Shown here: piece by piece, positions 52,234-61,458 of the stretch
Layout: the number at the start of each line of letters is the position of its first letter
Position numbering within the stretch: the stretch's first letter is position 1
Origin: Stieleria tagensis
Lineage (GTDB): Bacteria; Planctomycetota; Planctomycetia; Pirellulales; Pirellulaceae
DNA length: 64,000 nucleotides
Assembly: GCF_024129865.1 (NCBI RefSeq)
Contig: NZ_JAMYFE010000018.1
Span: 1-64,000 of the forward strand
Reading direction: 5' to 3'
Notes under the pieces: model-generated
Told to the model about the DNA's origin: nothing
Database searches by the model: none
Seen by the model: only the letters and a program-made list of their open reading frames with translations
Made by a program: the position numbers and the translations under genes

Positions 52234-54423
52234 CTAGTCAATCCAACCCAGCACATCTCGCAGGATGCACCAGCGATTCGTTTCGTCCACCGGGTCTTCA
52301 CCAAGAATCCAGTGATCATAAAGCTCGTCGTAGGTGCCGTTGGAACGCTTGAGCGCCAACCAATTCTTCAAAAACATCCCGAATGCGATGTCATCACCCG
52401 TCATGTAGTACAGCGGAACGCGGACTCGGTTTTGGAAAGGGTTGGCAACGGCAAATTGGGGGTTGCGCAGCGTCCAAGCCGAACCCGATTCTGCGCTGAT
52501 GACCAAACCATCAACGTCACGGTGCACACCGTTGAAATACTCCTCTGGCGATTCAAGCGACACGACCTGTGTGTTTTTAGGCATCGCTCGAAAGAGGTGC
52601 TCGGCAAAGTAGCCGCCTTTGATCACCGCCAACTTGAGTTGCGGACGTTTTAGAATCTCTGCCTTGTCTTGGAATTCGGACTTTTTGTGATCGGGCACCA
52701 CAAACGCTAGCGTCACGTCCATGTAAGCGTCGACCGATGGCATGCTGGCCGCTCGCCGCACGCTCCCTTCGATCGCTGACATCGCGACATCGAAGTGATC
52801 CGCTGAAAGTTGCTGATAAAGTTTCCCTTGTTCGATCGGGACAAACTCAATGCCAACTCCCAAATCATCTGCCAAATAGTAGGCCATCTGGATATCAAAT
52901 CCGATCAACATCTGCGTGTCGGCGCGAAAATAGGCGAAAGGCATTTTGCCGGCATCAAATCCGACACGAATGAATCCTCGCTGTTGAATCCGTTGAACAC
53001 GCGATTGATTTGGTTCGATCGGGTCCGGATTCGGCTGCGATCGTTCCAGCACTTTCACTGTCACGTCGGCAACACTGCTGAATTTGTGAAACTGCATTTC
53101 ACGTTGTGTGATCAGTTTCTCTTTTGAATAGTGGTCTTGAAATTCGTTGGTTAAATAGCCACGAATCAAACCTGCGGAAAGTCCGACCAACAGCAGTGCT
53201 CCGCAGATTCGACTGATCAACCGGCCCCATTTGATGGTGAACGTGCCCTCCAAGATGGCGATCGTCAAGATCGAGAACACGATCAAGTGCATCGACTTCA
53301 TCAGATCTCCGAACCGCGCCGCAATGACTCCCGAAGCCAGGTACAGATTAAAAATATCACTTGGTAGTTCTGCGATCTCCAGCAGCAACGGCAACGTGAT
53401 CACGGGCTTTCCGAAGGAACCCAGAAAGCCAACTCCTAGCAGCGCGGGGTAGGTCGTCGGGTCGATCACATTGCCAAAGAACCAGGCTGCAAATGGCAGG
53501 AAGATCAACCCGATGATTCGACCAACATCGGGAAAAGGATAGGCAAGCGCGACCAAAGAACCCGGACTATTGTGATGCGAATGTCCTAATGTCGGATGGT
53601 CGTCAAACAACTCTTTCACGGCGTCGATGATCATCGGCAGCACGACGAAGGTGTTACCGATCACGAATGCTGTGATCAGAGGATTGCGAGCCACACGGAT
53701 CACATCTCGATATCGCAGTGACGTCACCGTGGTCACGAAGACTGGCAACACGATAAAGGTCAGCAACAACGCTGACACCCCATAGGTCAACAGATAGCCC
53801 TGCAGCAGTTTGAACTTCTCGGGACTAATCGTTCCTGCAGTCGAGGCAACGATGGCAAACATGCCGATCGGAGTCAATTTGGCGACCATGCGGTTGAGCT
53901 TTCCAAGCACCTCGACAAAAACCTGCAACGGTTCCAGCAACTGCTCTTTCCGCGGATGCCGCATCAACGCAAACCCAACGCCTAAACTGAACACGACCAC
54001 CGCGGGGATCGCGTTCTCTGCCAACGAACGAAACGGGTTGGAGGGGACAAACAGTTCCATCCAATTCGGCTGCGGTGGTGTTTCCGAGAAACGACTGCTA
54101 AAAAACGAGCCGGTATTCCAGACAGGAAATGCCATCGTCATGATCACCAGTGTGATGATCGCAATCAGCCACAAAGAGATCATGACAATGACAGCGCTAC
54201 GGAGCAGTTGGTAGCTCGATCGTGGCGAAAGCCGGCCTGTGTTGGCGACCAATGAGACCGCCACATACGGCAGCACAGCCATTTGCAGCAATCCAACGTA
54301 AACGTCGCCGACCCACTGAATCGATTCCGTCGATTCGCCAAAAAACAAACCGCACAGAACTCCAGCGATGATCCCAACCACGATCATCTGCGTCATGCTG
54401 GTAAATCTCTTGGATGCGATCAC
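52234..54423 (-). CDS. Cation:dicarboxylate-type symporter fused to a solute-binding domain
   Basis: A protein of 729 residues. Residues 1-420 form an SDF/GltP-DctA-like transporter with about eight hydrophobic spans (MIVVGIIAGVLCGLFFGE, MAVLPYVAVSLVANTG, AIPAVVVFSLGVGFAL, KLTPIGMFAIVAST, AFVIGNTFVVLPMIIDA). A ninth span (about 395-415) leads through a linker to a periplasmic type-II solute-binding domain (about 482-729; GFIRVGFDAGKMPFAYF, LIGFDIQMAYYLADDLGV, DHFDVAMSAIEG), like those of amino-acid ABC receptors. The usual NMDG motif of span 7 is not evident. The start GTG overlaps the upstream TGA (GTGA), so it is coupled to cardiolipin synthase. Substrate unknown; an amino or dicarboxylic acid is likely. 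Confidence 0.87.
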   Translation of the reverse strand: MIASKRFTSMTQMIVVGIIAGVLCGLFFGESTESIQWVGDVYVGLLQMAVLPYVAVSLVANTGRLSPRSSYQLLRSAVIVMISLWLIAIITLVIMTMAFPVWNTGSFFSSRFSETPPQPNWMELFVPSNPFRSLAENAIPAVVVFSLGVGFALMRHPRKEQLLEPLQVFVEVLGKLNRMVAKLTPIGMFAIVASTAGTISPEKFKLLQGYLLTYGVSALLLTFIVLPVFVTTVTSLRYRDVIRVARNPLITAFVIGNTFVVLPMIIDAVKELFDDHPTLGHSHHNSPGSLVALAYPFPDVGRIIGLIFLPFAAWFFGNVIDPTTYPALLGVGFLGSFGKPVITLPLLLEIAELPSDIFNLYLASGVIAARFGDLMKSMHLIVFSILTIAILEGTFTIKWGRLISRICGALLLVGLSAGLIRGYLTNEFQDHYSKEKLITQREMQFHKFSSVADVTVKVLERSQPNPDPIEPNQSRVQRIQQRGFIRVGFDAGKMPFAYFRADTQMLIGFDIQMAYYLADDLGVGIEFVPIEQGKLYQQLSADHFDVAMSAIEGSVRRAASMPSVDAYMDVTLAFVVPDHKKSEFQDKAEILKRPQLKLAVIKGGYFAEHLFRAMPKNTQVVSLESPEEYFNGVHRDVDGLVISAESGSAWTLRNPQFAVANPFQNRVRVPLYYMTGDDIAFGMFLKNWLALKRSNGTYDELYDHWILGEDPVDETNRWCILRDVLGWID

Positions 54424-55871
54424 AAAACCGGCCCTAACATCGCGATCGTGTTGTTCCAGATCCGTCGCGAAAACGACCATTGGGCAACTTCTTGCGACGT
54501 CACCTGTGTCGAACTGTCCAAATACGTCTGTTGACGTTGGCGAATCTGGCCGGTCATTTCGTCATCCGCCAACAAGACATTGTTTTCATAATTCAATTCA
54601 AAACTTCGACGATCCATGTTTGCTGATCCGATCATGCTGACCGCCCCATCGATCGTCAACGTTTTGGCATGCAACAGGCCCCCAGAATACTCATGGATTT
54701 TCACGCCCGCGGCTAACAGATCAGCGTAGTAACTGCGGCTCGCTGCCGCCACAATCCTGGAATCGTTGCGTGCCGGGAATACAATTTTCGTGTCCACGCC
54801 GCGATAGGCCGCCGAGCATAACGCAGCTTGCAATGATTCGGTGGGCACGAAATAGGGCGTGGAAATCACCAGTTCATCGCGAGCGGAGTATATCAGCGAG
54901 ACAAACATCTCGGGCATCGCCGAGCAACGAACGTCGGGACCCGTGGCAACCACTTGTGCGGGAAACCCGCCTTCCTGTGATGGCACCGGTGAGACCAGCA
55001 ACGCGTGCAGGTCTTCATTGACGCTGGTCATCCAATCATAGGCAAACAACCATTGATTTTGCTGTGCGATCGGCCCTTCAAATCGCAGCACGATGTCGAC
55101 CCAAGGCGCGTATTTGGGTTTGATCAAGAACTCCGGATCGGCGCAGTTCTGGCTACCGCAATAAGCGATCCGGCTATCAATGACCAGCAGTTTACGGTGG
55201 TTGCGCAAATCGATACGACGAAAGAAAGCGCGCAGTAGCGGTCGATTGATCGGCAGAGCGATCGACAATTGCACGCCGGCATCGCGCATTGATTTCCAGT
55301 GCACCGAATTGATGATCCCACGTGAGCCCAACCCGTCGGCCATTGCGCGACAGCGAACGCCGCGTTTCGCCGCACGCTGCAAGGCTTCCACAATTTTGGA
55401 CCCGTTTCGATCTGCCAGCCAAATGTAAAAGATCAGATGGACATGATGCTTGGCGGCATCAATGTCGGCAACCATCGTGTCAATGGTCACGTTCGAATCG
55501 GACATCAATGTTGCTTGGTTCCCGGTGACCGGAGCGAATCCACTGATTGATTGGCCGACGGCAAACGACGGCTGGTAATCGCGGGGAATTACCTGCATCG
55601 ACGGATTGGGGTTCTCCGGCACGGCCCCCCGTGAAGACAATGCTGATGAAAGCTGCCGCAGACGATGTTTGCGATGCCGTCCCAAATTGACTTCGCCGAG
55701 AAACAAATAGGCAACAATCCCGCCGATCGGCACCGCGCAGACAACCGCGATCCAGGCGATTCGGGATGCCGGTTCACGGTGTTCTCGCAAGAGGACTCTC
55801 AAGATCACAGCGATCAAAATTGAGAGATGCAGTGCGAGCAGTAGGGAGGCGTCGGAGATCAAGACACTCAC
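54420..55871 (-). CDS. Cardiolipin synthase (phospholipase D family)
   Basis: A membrane enzyme of 483 residues that joins phospholipids to make cardiolipin. Two N-terminal membrane spans (LLLALHLSILIAVILRVLL and IAWIAVVCAVPIGGIVAYLFLGEV) match bacterial Cls. Two HKD motifs are intact: H-R-K-L-L-V-I-D in the middle and H-A-K-T-L-T-I-D near the end, each followed by G-S-x-N. The GTG at 55871 overlaps the upstream TGA (GTGA), fixing the start; a longer upstream frame is the shadow of the previous gene. The EEP-Cls pair resembles E. coli ybhP-clsB. CorA precedes and the fused transporter follows. Confidence 0.9.
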   Translation of the reverse strand: MSVLISDASLLLALHLSILIAVILRVLLREHREPASRIAWIAVVCAVPIGGIVAYLFLGEVNLGRHRKHRLRQLSSALSSRGAVPENPNPSMQVIPRDYQPSFAVGQSISGFAPVTGNQATLMSDSNVTIDTMVADIDAAKHHVHLIFYIWLADRNGSKIVEALQRAAKRGVRCRAMADGLGSRGIINSVHWKSMRDAGVQLSIALPINRPLLRAFFRRIDLRNHRKLLVIDSRIAYCGSQNCADPEFLIKPKYAPWVDIVLRFEGPIAQQNQWLFAYDWMTSVNEDLHALLVSPVPSQEGGFPAQVVATGPDVRCSAMPEMFVSLIYSARDELVISTPYFVPTESLQAALCSAAYRGVDTKIVFPARNDSRIVAAASRSYYADLLAAGVKIHEYSGGLLHAKTLTIDGAVSMIGSANMDRRSFELNYENNVLLADDEMTGQIRQRQQTYLDSSTQVTSQEVAQWSFSRRIWNNTIAMLGPVL

Positions 55872-56650
55872 TCGTGTGGTTCGGTCAGCAAACGAAAGTC
55901 GACGACCAATGGCAGGTGATCCGATGCCTGACGCGAGATTTCCGTGCGGCATGAGAAAGCGTGATCGACCTGCAGATCGCCGCGATAGAACACGCGGTCC
56001 AAACCACGCACCGGGACGGCGGCTGGGAACGTTTTGATCCTTGGCCCAGCAATCGCAAATTCCGCCGGATGCATGATCTGTTTGCCCAGCGAACCCCAAA
56101 CATCGTTGAAGTCACCGGCAATCACTAGTGGCGTCTTTCGATGCGTCCGGCGTAGCAGATCGTTTTGCAACAGTCGACGCAGTTGAATTTTGCGTTCAAA
56201 TCCGGCTAATCCCAGATGCACATTGGCAATCCACAGGGTTCGCTCATGCCCCAGGTGCCGCAATTTGCAGTGGGCCAACAAAGCGCGTCGAGATTTTTTG
56301 AACGGAATCGTCAAATCGACGTCGAATACTTCGGAGATCGGAAACCGGCTCAGGATGGCGTTTCCGTAATGCCCTTGTTTCAATTGCACGGTCCGCCGAA
56401 AGGCATGGTGTTTCATTCCCAATGCATCCGAAAACAATTCGACTTGATAGTCAAATTTAGATCGAGGAACGTTGTCGTCGACCTCTTGCATCAGCACGAT
56501 GTCTGCTTCGCAGTGCGCAAGCGCATCGATGATCCGCTGTGGACGATAGCGGCGATCAATGCCACCAATGCCTTTATGAATGTTGTAGGTAACGACCCGA
56601 AACACTGACTCGTTTTCGCGTTGGTCTGAGTCGATTGTTTTCTCAGCCAT
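55868..56650 (-). CDS. Endonuclease/exonuclease/phosphatase family hydrolase
   Basis: A cytoplasmic protein of 260 residues with the DNase I-like fold. TYNIHKGIGG with the metal-binding Asn, IVLMQEVDDN with the catalytic Glu, VIAGDFNDVWG, and the final SDHLPLVVDF with the Asp-His pair are all intact. The family includes phospholipid phosphodiesterases as well as nucleases. Its place next to cardiolipin synthase matches E. coli ybhP, so a lipid-related substrate is more likely than DNA. The ATG at 56650 lies one base after the corA stop; an ATG at 56668 is also possible. Its own stop overlaps the cls start. Confidence 0.87.
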   Translation of the reverse strand: MAEKTIDSDQRENESVFRVVTYNIHKGIGGIDRRYRPQRIIDALAHCEADIVLMQEVDDNVPRSKFDYQVELFSDALGMKHHAFRRTVQLKQGHYGNAILSRFPISEVFDVDLTIPFKKSRRALLAHCKLRHLGHERTLWIANVHLGLAGFERKIQLRRLLQNDLLRRTHRKTPLVIAGDFNDVWGSLGKQIMHPAEFAIAGPRIKTFPAAVPVRGLDRVFYRGDLQVDHAFSCRTEISRQASDHLPLVVDFRLLTEPHE

Positions 56651-56651
56651 G

Positions 56652-57623
56652 CTATTCGAACCAGCCATTGCGATAGAAATAGTACAGCATCAACGCGGGA
56701 ATCATCACCATCATTCCGATTGCCAGTGGGTAGCCCATCGGCGAATCTAGTTCAGGCATGTCCTGGAAATTCATGCCCCAGATGCCAGCCAGCAAGGTGA
56801 TCGGCATAAAAATCGCTGATAGGATCGTTAACAATCCTAACCGGTGATTCGTCTTGTCTTGCGCAAACATCTGAAACCCGGCACGCAGATCACCAATTCG
56901 TCGATCCAATCGATCGATGGAACGATCGGCGGCTTGCAGGTTCGCCAGCGCGCAGTGCATGTGCAATGCCGAGTCCTTGTTGGCAAAAAAGGATTCTTCA
57001 ATTGTCCGCAATGATTCCAACGACGGAAGTTGTTCACTGACCACTGTGTCCAGGACCCGCAATTCGGTCCGCATGTCGACGATTTCGTCGGCGTCCACTA
57101 AATCGGGTTCTCGATCCATCTTTTCTTCCAGGACGACGATCAGACTGCGGATCGCTGCCATGTTTGCCAAACAGTCCAATGACAGCTCGATCATCAGTGC
57201 TGACAGGAGCGCCGAAATACTGCGATCCGCTAACCACTCGCCGGACTTGCGGATTTCAATGCTACGCTGTGGTGTCAGCAGCGAAGCTTCGTGGATCGTC
57301 AGTAACAGATTGTCGCGGCACAACACGAACAGGTGTCTCGCTTCACGCAATCCCGTCTTTCCAATGTGTAGAAATGGAATCACCAATAGCGTTTCATGGT
57401 TCAGTGGATAGAACCCGGTGTGGTGACGGGCGTCTCGCAATAGCCGTTTGGACATCGCCGTCAGAGATAACTTTTCTAACCAGGGATTCAGTTCTGACGT
57501 ATCTGGATCATGCAGGTCGATCCAAACTCGGGCATCCGAGTTCTGGCTGGCGGTGACGGCTTGTTGTGGGTCAATCGGAACCAACTGGAGTGACGTGTCG
57601 ATTTCGAAAGCATGAACAATCAT
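56652..57623 (-). CDS. corA: CorA-type divalent cation channel
   Basis: A magnesium/cobalt channel subunit of 323 residues. An alpha/beta cytoplasmic domain is followed by a long coiled-coil helix (about 150-255) and two C-terminal spans. The selectivity motif is G-M-N-F in LLAGIWGMNFQDMPE, and the protein ends with the usual YYFYRNGWFE-type tail. First gene of a minus-strand run with the EEP hydrolase, cardiolipin synthase and transporter fusion, which are all membrane related. Cation supply for the lipid enzymes is a possible link but is inference only. Confidence 0.93.
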   Translation of the reverse strand: MIVHAFEIDTSLQLVPIDPQQAVTASQNSDARVWIDLHDPDTSELNPWLEKLSLTAMSKRLLRDARHHTGFYPLNHETLLVIPFLHIGKTGLREARHLFVLCRDNLLLTIHEASLLTPQRSIEIRKSGEWLADRSISALLSALMIELSLDCLANMAAIRSLIVVLEEKMDREPDLVDADEIVDMRTELRVLDTVVSEQLPSLESLRTIEESFFANKDSALHMHCALANLQAADRSIDRLDRRIGDLRAGFQMFAQDKTNHRLGLLTILSAIFMPITLLAGIWGMNFQDMPELDSPMGYPLAIGMMVMIPALMLYYFYRNGWFE

Positions 57624-57920
57624 GGGTGCTGGATTCAGATTCGCAATGTTGACGGGCTTGCCCTAGGGAATCTTACTGCCTGGGCCGCTGCTGTCGTAGT
57701 GTAGCGCCGGAGTGTGATGGCGCGGCGGGACGAAACGAACATTGTTGGCGGTCAACGATCGCGCGGCTCACCGCGTTGGCTACCATTCCGCTAAACTTAG
57801 CCGCTGGCGTTGGTTTTCCGCGCTCAATATCCCACGACAGGGTGTCTCGTGTGGCTATCGTCTGCGCTGTGACGTCGTCAGAACGATTGGTTTTCGAAAC
57901 TGAAAGGAACTCACCGCCCA
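57624..57920. other. Divergent promoter region corA / PAP2
   Basis: Almost 300 bp between divergent corA and the PAP2 phosphatase gene. AAGGA near 57903 serves the PAP2 gene as binding site. No repeat or RNA structure that I recognise, including no sign of a magnesium riboswitch, is visible. Confidence 0.4.
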
Positions 57921-58628
57921 ATGACCTCGCATTCGTTTCAAAAGTTACGGGACTGGATTTCCGTCTCGATTCGGTTCTTGCGTGGGCGTGAACCGATCAT
58001 GATGGCCGGATTGTTGGTCGTGGTTTTGGGGACCTGGGGTTTTATCGAACTGGCCGACGAAGTGATCGAGGGCAGCACCGGAGACTTTGATCGCTGGGCG
58101 GTGGAAAAAATGCGTGACCCGGACGAGCCTTCGCGGCCGATCGGACCGCCCTGGATGGCTTCGATCGGGCGTGACCTGACGGCGCTTGGCGGGGTAGCGG
58201 TCCTGACCTTGGTGATCATTGCGTCGGCGGGCTTTCTGGTCGTCAATCGGTCTTACCGGACGATGGTTGTGTTGGTGCTTTCGACGACGACCGGCATCAC
58301 CGCCAGCATGTTGCTCAAACATTTTTTTTCGCGTCCACGCCCTGACGTGGTGCCGCATCTGGACCAGGTCTATACCAGCAGTTTCCCGAGTGGCCATTCG
58401 ATGATGTCGGCCTTGGTGTATTTAACCTTGGGGGCCTTGATCGCACCCGTCCTGCAGCGGTTTTGGTTGCGGTTTTATGTTTTGACACTCGCAATTGTGA
58501 TCACAGGACTGATTGGGGTCAGTCGTGTTTACATGGGAGTACACTACCCGACCGATGTGTTGGCCGGATGGGCTGCCGGACTGGTCTGGGCCATCGGTTG
58601 TTGGTTGATTGCTCGTCAAACTGTTTAA
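57921..58628 (+). CDS. PAP2 family membrane phosphatase
   Basis: A protein of 235 residues with about six membrane spans, of the phosphatidic acid phosphatase 2 superfamily. The three catalytic motifs are intact: K-H-F-F-S-R-P-R-P, P-S-G-H in SSFPSGHSMMSA, and S-R-V-Y-M-G-V-H-Y-P-T-D. Its substrate may be phosphatidylglycerol phosphate, phosphatidic acid or undecaprenyl pyrophosphate. It is divergent from the CorA-Cls operon, fitting a lipid-metabolism neighbourhood. The GH32/43-like gene begins 14 nt after its stop and is probably co-transcribed. Confidence 0.92.
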   Translation: MTSHSFQKLRDWISVSIRFLRGREPIMMAGLLVVVLGTWGFIELADEVIEGSTGDFDRWAVEKMRDPDEPSRPIGPPWMASIGRDLTALGGVAVLTLVIIASAGFLVVNRSYRTMVVLVLSTTTGITASMLLKHFFSRPRPDVVPHLDQVYTSSFPSGHSMMSALVYLTLGALIAPVLQRFWLRFYVLTLAIVITGLIGVSRVYMGVHYPTDVLAGWAAGLVWAIGCWLIARQTV

Positions 58629-58642
58629 ACCCTGGATGTTGA

Positions 58643-60235
58643 ATGTTTGCTGAAACCGCTGGTAGCCGGAAAGCGATTGGCGACGTCGACGTGCTGTTTC
58701 ATGACGGGTTGTATCACCTGTTTCATTTGGTTTTGCCCAATCACGATTTCATCGCGCACGCGGTGAGTACCGATGCATTGAATTGGCGTCGCGTCAACAA
58801 TGCCTTGTTCATCGGTGATCCCGGCAGCTGGGACGATTTGATGCTGTGGACGATGCACATTTCGCCGGATCCGTATCAAAGCGGACAATGGCGAATGTTC
58901 TACACCGGACTCTCCCGCCGCGACCGGGGCAAATACCAACGCCTGGGGCTGGCGACTAGCCGGGATCTATTTCATTGGCACAAAGCCCCCGTAAACTGGG
59001 AAGATCATCGCGGCCGTCAGGACCCGCAACGGGTTCGTCAGGCGGTGCGCCAAAGTCGTTCGGATCAGGCCGATAGTCGGCACGCAATGATTGATCCTGA
59101 CAGCTGTTTCCCGCTCGAGCCAGATCCGCAGTACTACGAAGCGTCGTTGGACGAAGGCCGCAACTGGGTCAGCTTCCGCGACCCATTCTTCTATCATGAC
59201 GGCACCGACGGTTGGCTGTTAGCGGCGGGCCGCATCAATCGAGGCCCAATCGTACGCCGTGGCTGTGTCGCGTTGATGAAGGAGGTCTCGCCACACCATT
59301 TTCAAGCGCTGCCGGCTCTGCATCATCCGCGTCTCTATGACGACGTCGAAGTCCCCAATTTGATCAAAATCGAACAGGACCACTACCTGATCGGCAGCAT
59401 TCGCGAAGACGCCAAGATCCGTTATTGGCACACCGATTCCATCGGCAACCAATGGAGCAGCTACCAAGACAACGTGCTGTTGGCCCAAGGCAATTATGCC
59501 GGCCGGGTCTGCAAAGACGACAAGGGCTGGCTGTTGTGGAACTTCTTTTCGATGGATCTCGACGACCGCACCGCCGACAATATGATGCCCCCGCCCAAAC
59601 GATTGGTGCGAACCGAATCTGGATTGCTGCGGGCCGTTAGTTTTGAAGGCATCCAAGACTGCGTGTCGGAAACTTTGGACGCACGGTGTATTCACAGTTT
59701 GATCGATGATGTGACGCCACAGGTCGACATCTGCCAAGCGGCCAACTCGCACTTGGAATTGGCAAGTGAGTGTGGCTTTCAAATTTTCCTGTTCGATGAA
59801 ACCTTGGACCATTTCTGTTTTGCGGCCAAATTGGAAATGCAAGGCATCGGCAAATGTGGGGTCGTGTTTCGGATGGATCCGGAAACACGCGATGGCTACT
59901 ACCTGTCACTGGATTTGTTGAAGGGGGTGGCCCAATTGCGTGCCTGGGGGACCGGTGAAGCCGGCAGCGGGGAAAACATGATGCAATTTCGATCGCTACA
60001 GTCGGGCTACTGGTATTCGGATTGCGGTCCGCAAGCAGAGATTCAATTGATTGTCTTTGGCAGCTACGTCGAGCTGTCGATTGACGGCCGTGTGGTGCTC
60101 TCGCTGGCGGATCAAAGTTTCGGCAAAGGCAGACTGGGAATCTATTTGGAAACGGCAATGGTTCGTGTGGGCGAGGTCACTCTGCAGCGTCTGGTGTCAC
60201 CCCAACAGACCGACGAACACTTGGTCAGTGGTTGA
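58643..60235 (+). CDS. GH32/GH43-like five-bladed propeller glycoside hydrolase family protein
   Basis: A protein of 530 residues without a visible signal peptide. [20 protein letters not shown] at the start resembles the first blade of GH32 fructosidases, with Asp17 a candidate nucleophile; [32 protein letters not shown] (the RDP motif typical of GH32/GH68/GH43 enzymes) and [20 protein letters not shown] (candidate general acid Glu, where GH32 has an EC-P pattern) follow. The C-terminal 190 residues form a beta-sandwich ([33 protein letters not shown]), as in GH32. The substrate is uncertain; beta-fructoside is only a guess. It starts 14 nt after the PAP2 gene. Confidence 0.78.
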   Translation: MFAETAGSRKAIGDVDVLFHDGLYHLFHLVLPNHDFIAHAVSTDALNWRRVNNALFIGDPGSWDDLMLWTMHISPDPYQSGQWRMFYTGLSRRDRGKYQRLGLATSRDLFHWHKAPVNWEDHRGRQDPQRVRQAVRQSRSDQADSRHAMIDPDSCFPLEPDPQYYEASLDEGRNWVSFRDPFFYHDGTDGWLLAAGRINRGPIVRRGCVALMKEVSPHHFQALPALHHPRLYDDVEVPNLIKIEQDHYLIGSIREDAKIRYWHTDSIGNQWSSYQDNVLLAQGNYAGRVCKDDKGWLLWNFFSMDLDDRTADNMMPPPKRLVRTESGLLRAVSFEGIQDCVSETLDARCIHSLIDDVTPQVDICQAANSHLELASECGFQIFLFDETLDHFCFAAKLEMQGIGKCGVVFRMDPETRDGYYLSLDLLKGVAQLRAWGTGEAGSGENMMQFRSLQSGYWYSDCGPQAEIQLIVFGSYVELSIDGRVVLSLADQSFGKGRLGIYLETAMVRVGEVTLQRLVSPQQTDEHLVSG

Positions 60236-60525
60236 CCACAACGCGGTGAGACGCAGTTGCTAGCCTGCCCAAAGAACGTCTCAGCGATCTGTCGACAGCG
60301 TTGGGTCGCCGGTCACCAAGAACTAACCGTCCGCAAAATCGATCCGGTTGCGTAGGGTGAAATCTTTCACTCAGCTTGGGCTTCAATGGTTGTGTGACCC
60401 CAATAGACATTTGATCGCTTTTATTTCACCCCGACCAACGCAACAATCGCCCTGATCGGAAGCGATTCAGTGTTGCCCGCAAGTTTGCGGATTGGCGAGC
60501 AACGGATCCTGAGCCAGCGAGAAAT
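60236..60525. other. Promoter region of the exosortase/kinase operon
   Basis: About 290 bp separating the GH32/43-like gene from the exosortase gene. No terminator, repeat or gene is obvious. GCGAG lies shortly before the exosortase ATG. Confidence 0.4.
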
Positions 60526-61449
60526 ATGTTTCAACGGGCCACTACTGAACGGAACAGCATGATGCCTGAACAGCGTTCATTGACGCTCGTGGGTTTGGTG
60601 CTGGCGGCAAGTGTCATCGTTCTGGCGACGTATGCATCGACGCTCGGCCAGGCCATGCATGCTTGGTCGTCCGACCTGGATTATTCCCACGGATTCATCG
60701 TGCCGCTGGTTGCCTTGGTTTACTGTTGGCAGAAGTGGCCTGCGATCAGCGCACAAGTGTTTCGCAACCAGTCGGGCGGAGCGGTCGCGTTAGGAATCGG
60801 ATTGATCGTTTTGTCGGCGATTCTGCACGGGGCCGGCATGTACCTGCGAATCTTGGCGGTGGAGCTTTTTTCGTTGATTGTTTTGCTGGCCGGGGCCGTG
60901 CTGGTGTGGTGCGGCGTGTCGGCTTTCCGGCGGTTGTTCCCGGCATTTTTATTCCTGCTGTTCATGATTCCGATTCCCGGTCAGATCATTGGCCCCCTGC
61001 GCGACCGGTTGCAACAAACCGCTACATCGGTCAGCGTATTCGCATTACAGACCACTGGGATTCCCGCGGCTTCGCGTGGCAACGTGATCTTGCTGCCGGA
61101 TACAGAAGTGGGGGTCGCCGAAGCCTGTTCGGGGTTACGAATCTTGGTTTCGCTGGCGGCATTGGTTTCAGCAATCGCGATGTTTATCGATCGCGGACCG
61201 ACCGAGAAATTCTTTCTGTTTGCTTCCATTATTCCCATCGCGATACTGATCAATGCCGGACGAATTGCATTGGTTGCCGCGACAGCACAATATCAACCGA
61301 CGTGGGAGCATGGCGTCCACGACATTGCCGGCATGGCGATGATCCTGGTTGCAATCGCTCTGATTTGGTTGTTGTTGAAATTCATGGATGCTTTGCTTGC
61401 TCCTTCACAACCCGCCCGCCCCAGCCCTGCGGCGCGGGCAGTTCTATAG
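60526..61449 (+). CDS. Exosortase
   Basis: An integral membrane transpeptidase-like enzyme of 307 residues that recognises PEP-CTERM tails and cleaves or transfers them at the envelope. About eight spans. The catalytic triad motifs of the exosortase family are present: Cys201 in VGVAEACSGLRIL, Arg246 in INAGRIALV and His265 in HGVHDIAGM. YSHGFIVPLVALVY near residue 53 is the family N-terminal signature. I cannot assign the Xrt subtype. It ends 9 nt before the Wzc-like kinase gene, as in exosortase-exopolysaccharide loci. The PEP-CTERM protein at 16089 is a likely substrate. Confidence 0.92.
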   Translation: MFQRATTERNSMMPEQRSLTLVGLVLAASVIVLATYASTLGQAMHAWSSDLDYSHGFIVPLVALVYCWQKWPAISAQVFRNQSGGAVALGIGLIVLSAILHGAGMYLRILAVELFSLIVLLAGAVLVWCGVSAFRRLFPAFLFLLFMIPIPGQIIGPLRDRLQQTATSVSVFALQTTGIPAASRGNVILLPDTEVGVAEACSGLRILVSLAALVSAIAMFIDRGPTEKFFLFASIIPIAILINAGRIALVAATAQYQPTWEHGVHDIAGMAMILVAIALIWLLLKFMDALLAPSQPARPSPAARAVL

Positions 61450-61458
61450 GACCCTCCG

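Noticed and set aside
55868-56650. Antiphage nuclease role for the EEP protein next to other nuclease-like genes
   Set aside because: Its coupling to cardiolipin synthase, as in ybhP-clsB, points to lipids; no other defence genes are present.
57624-57920. Magnesium riboswitch before corA
   Set aside because: No M-box-like conserved elements or expression platform are visible upstream of the corA start.
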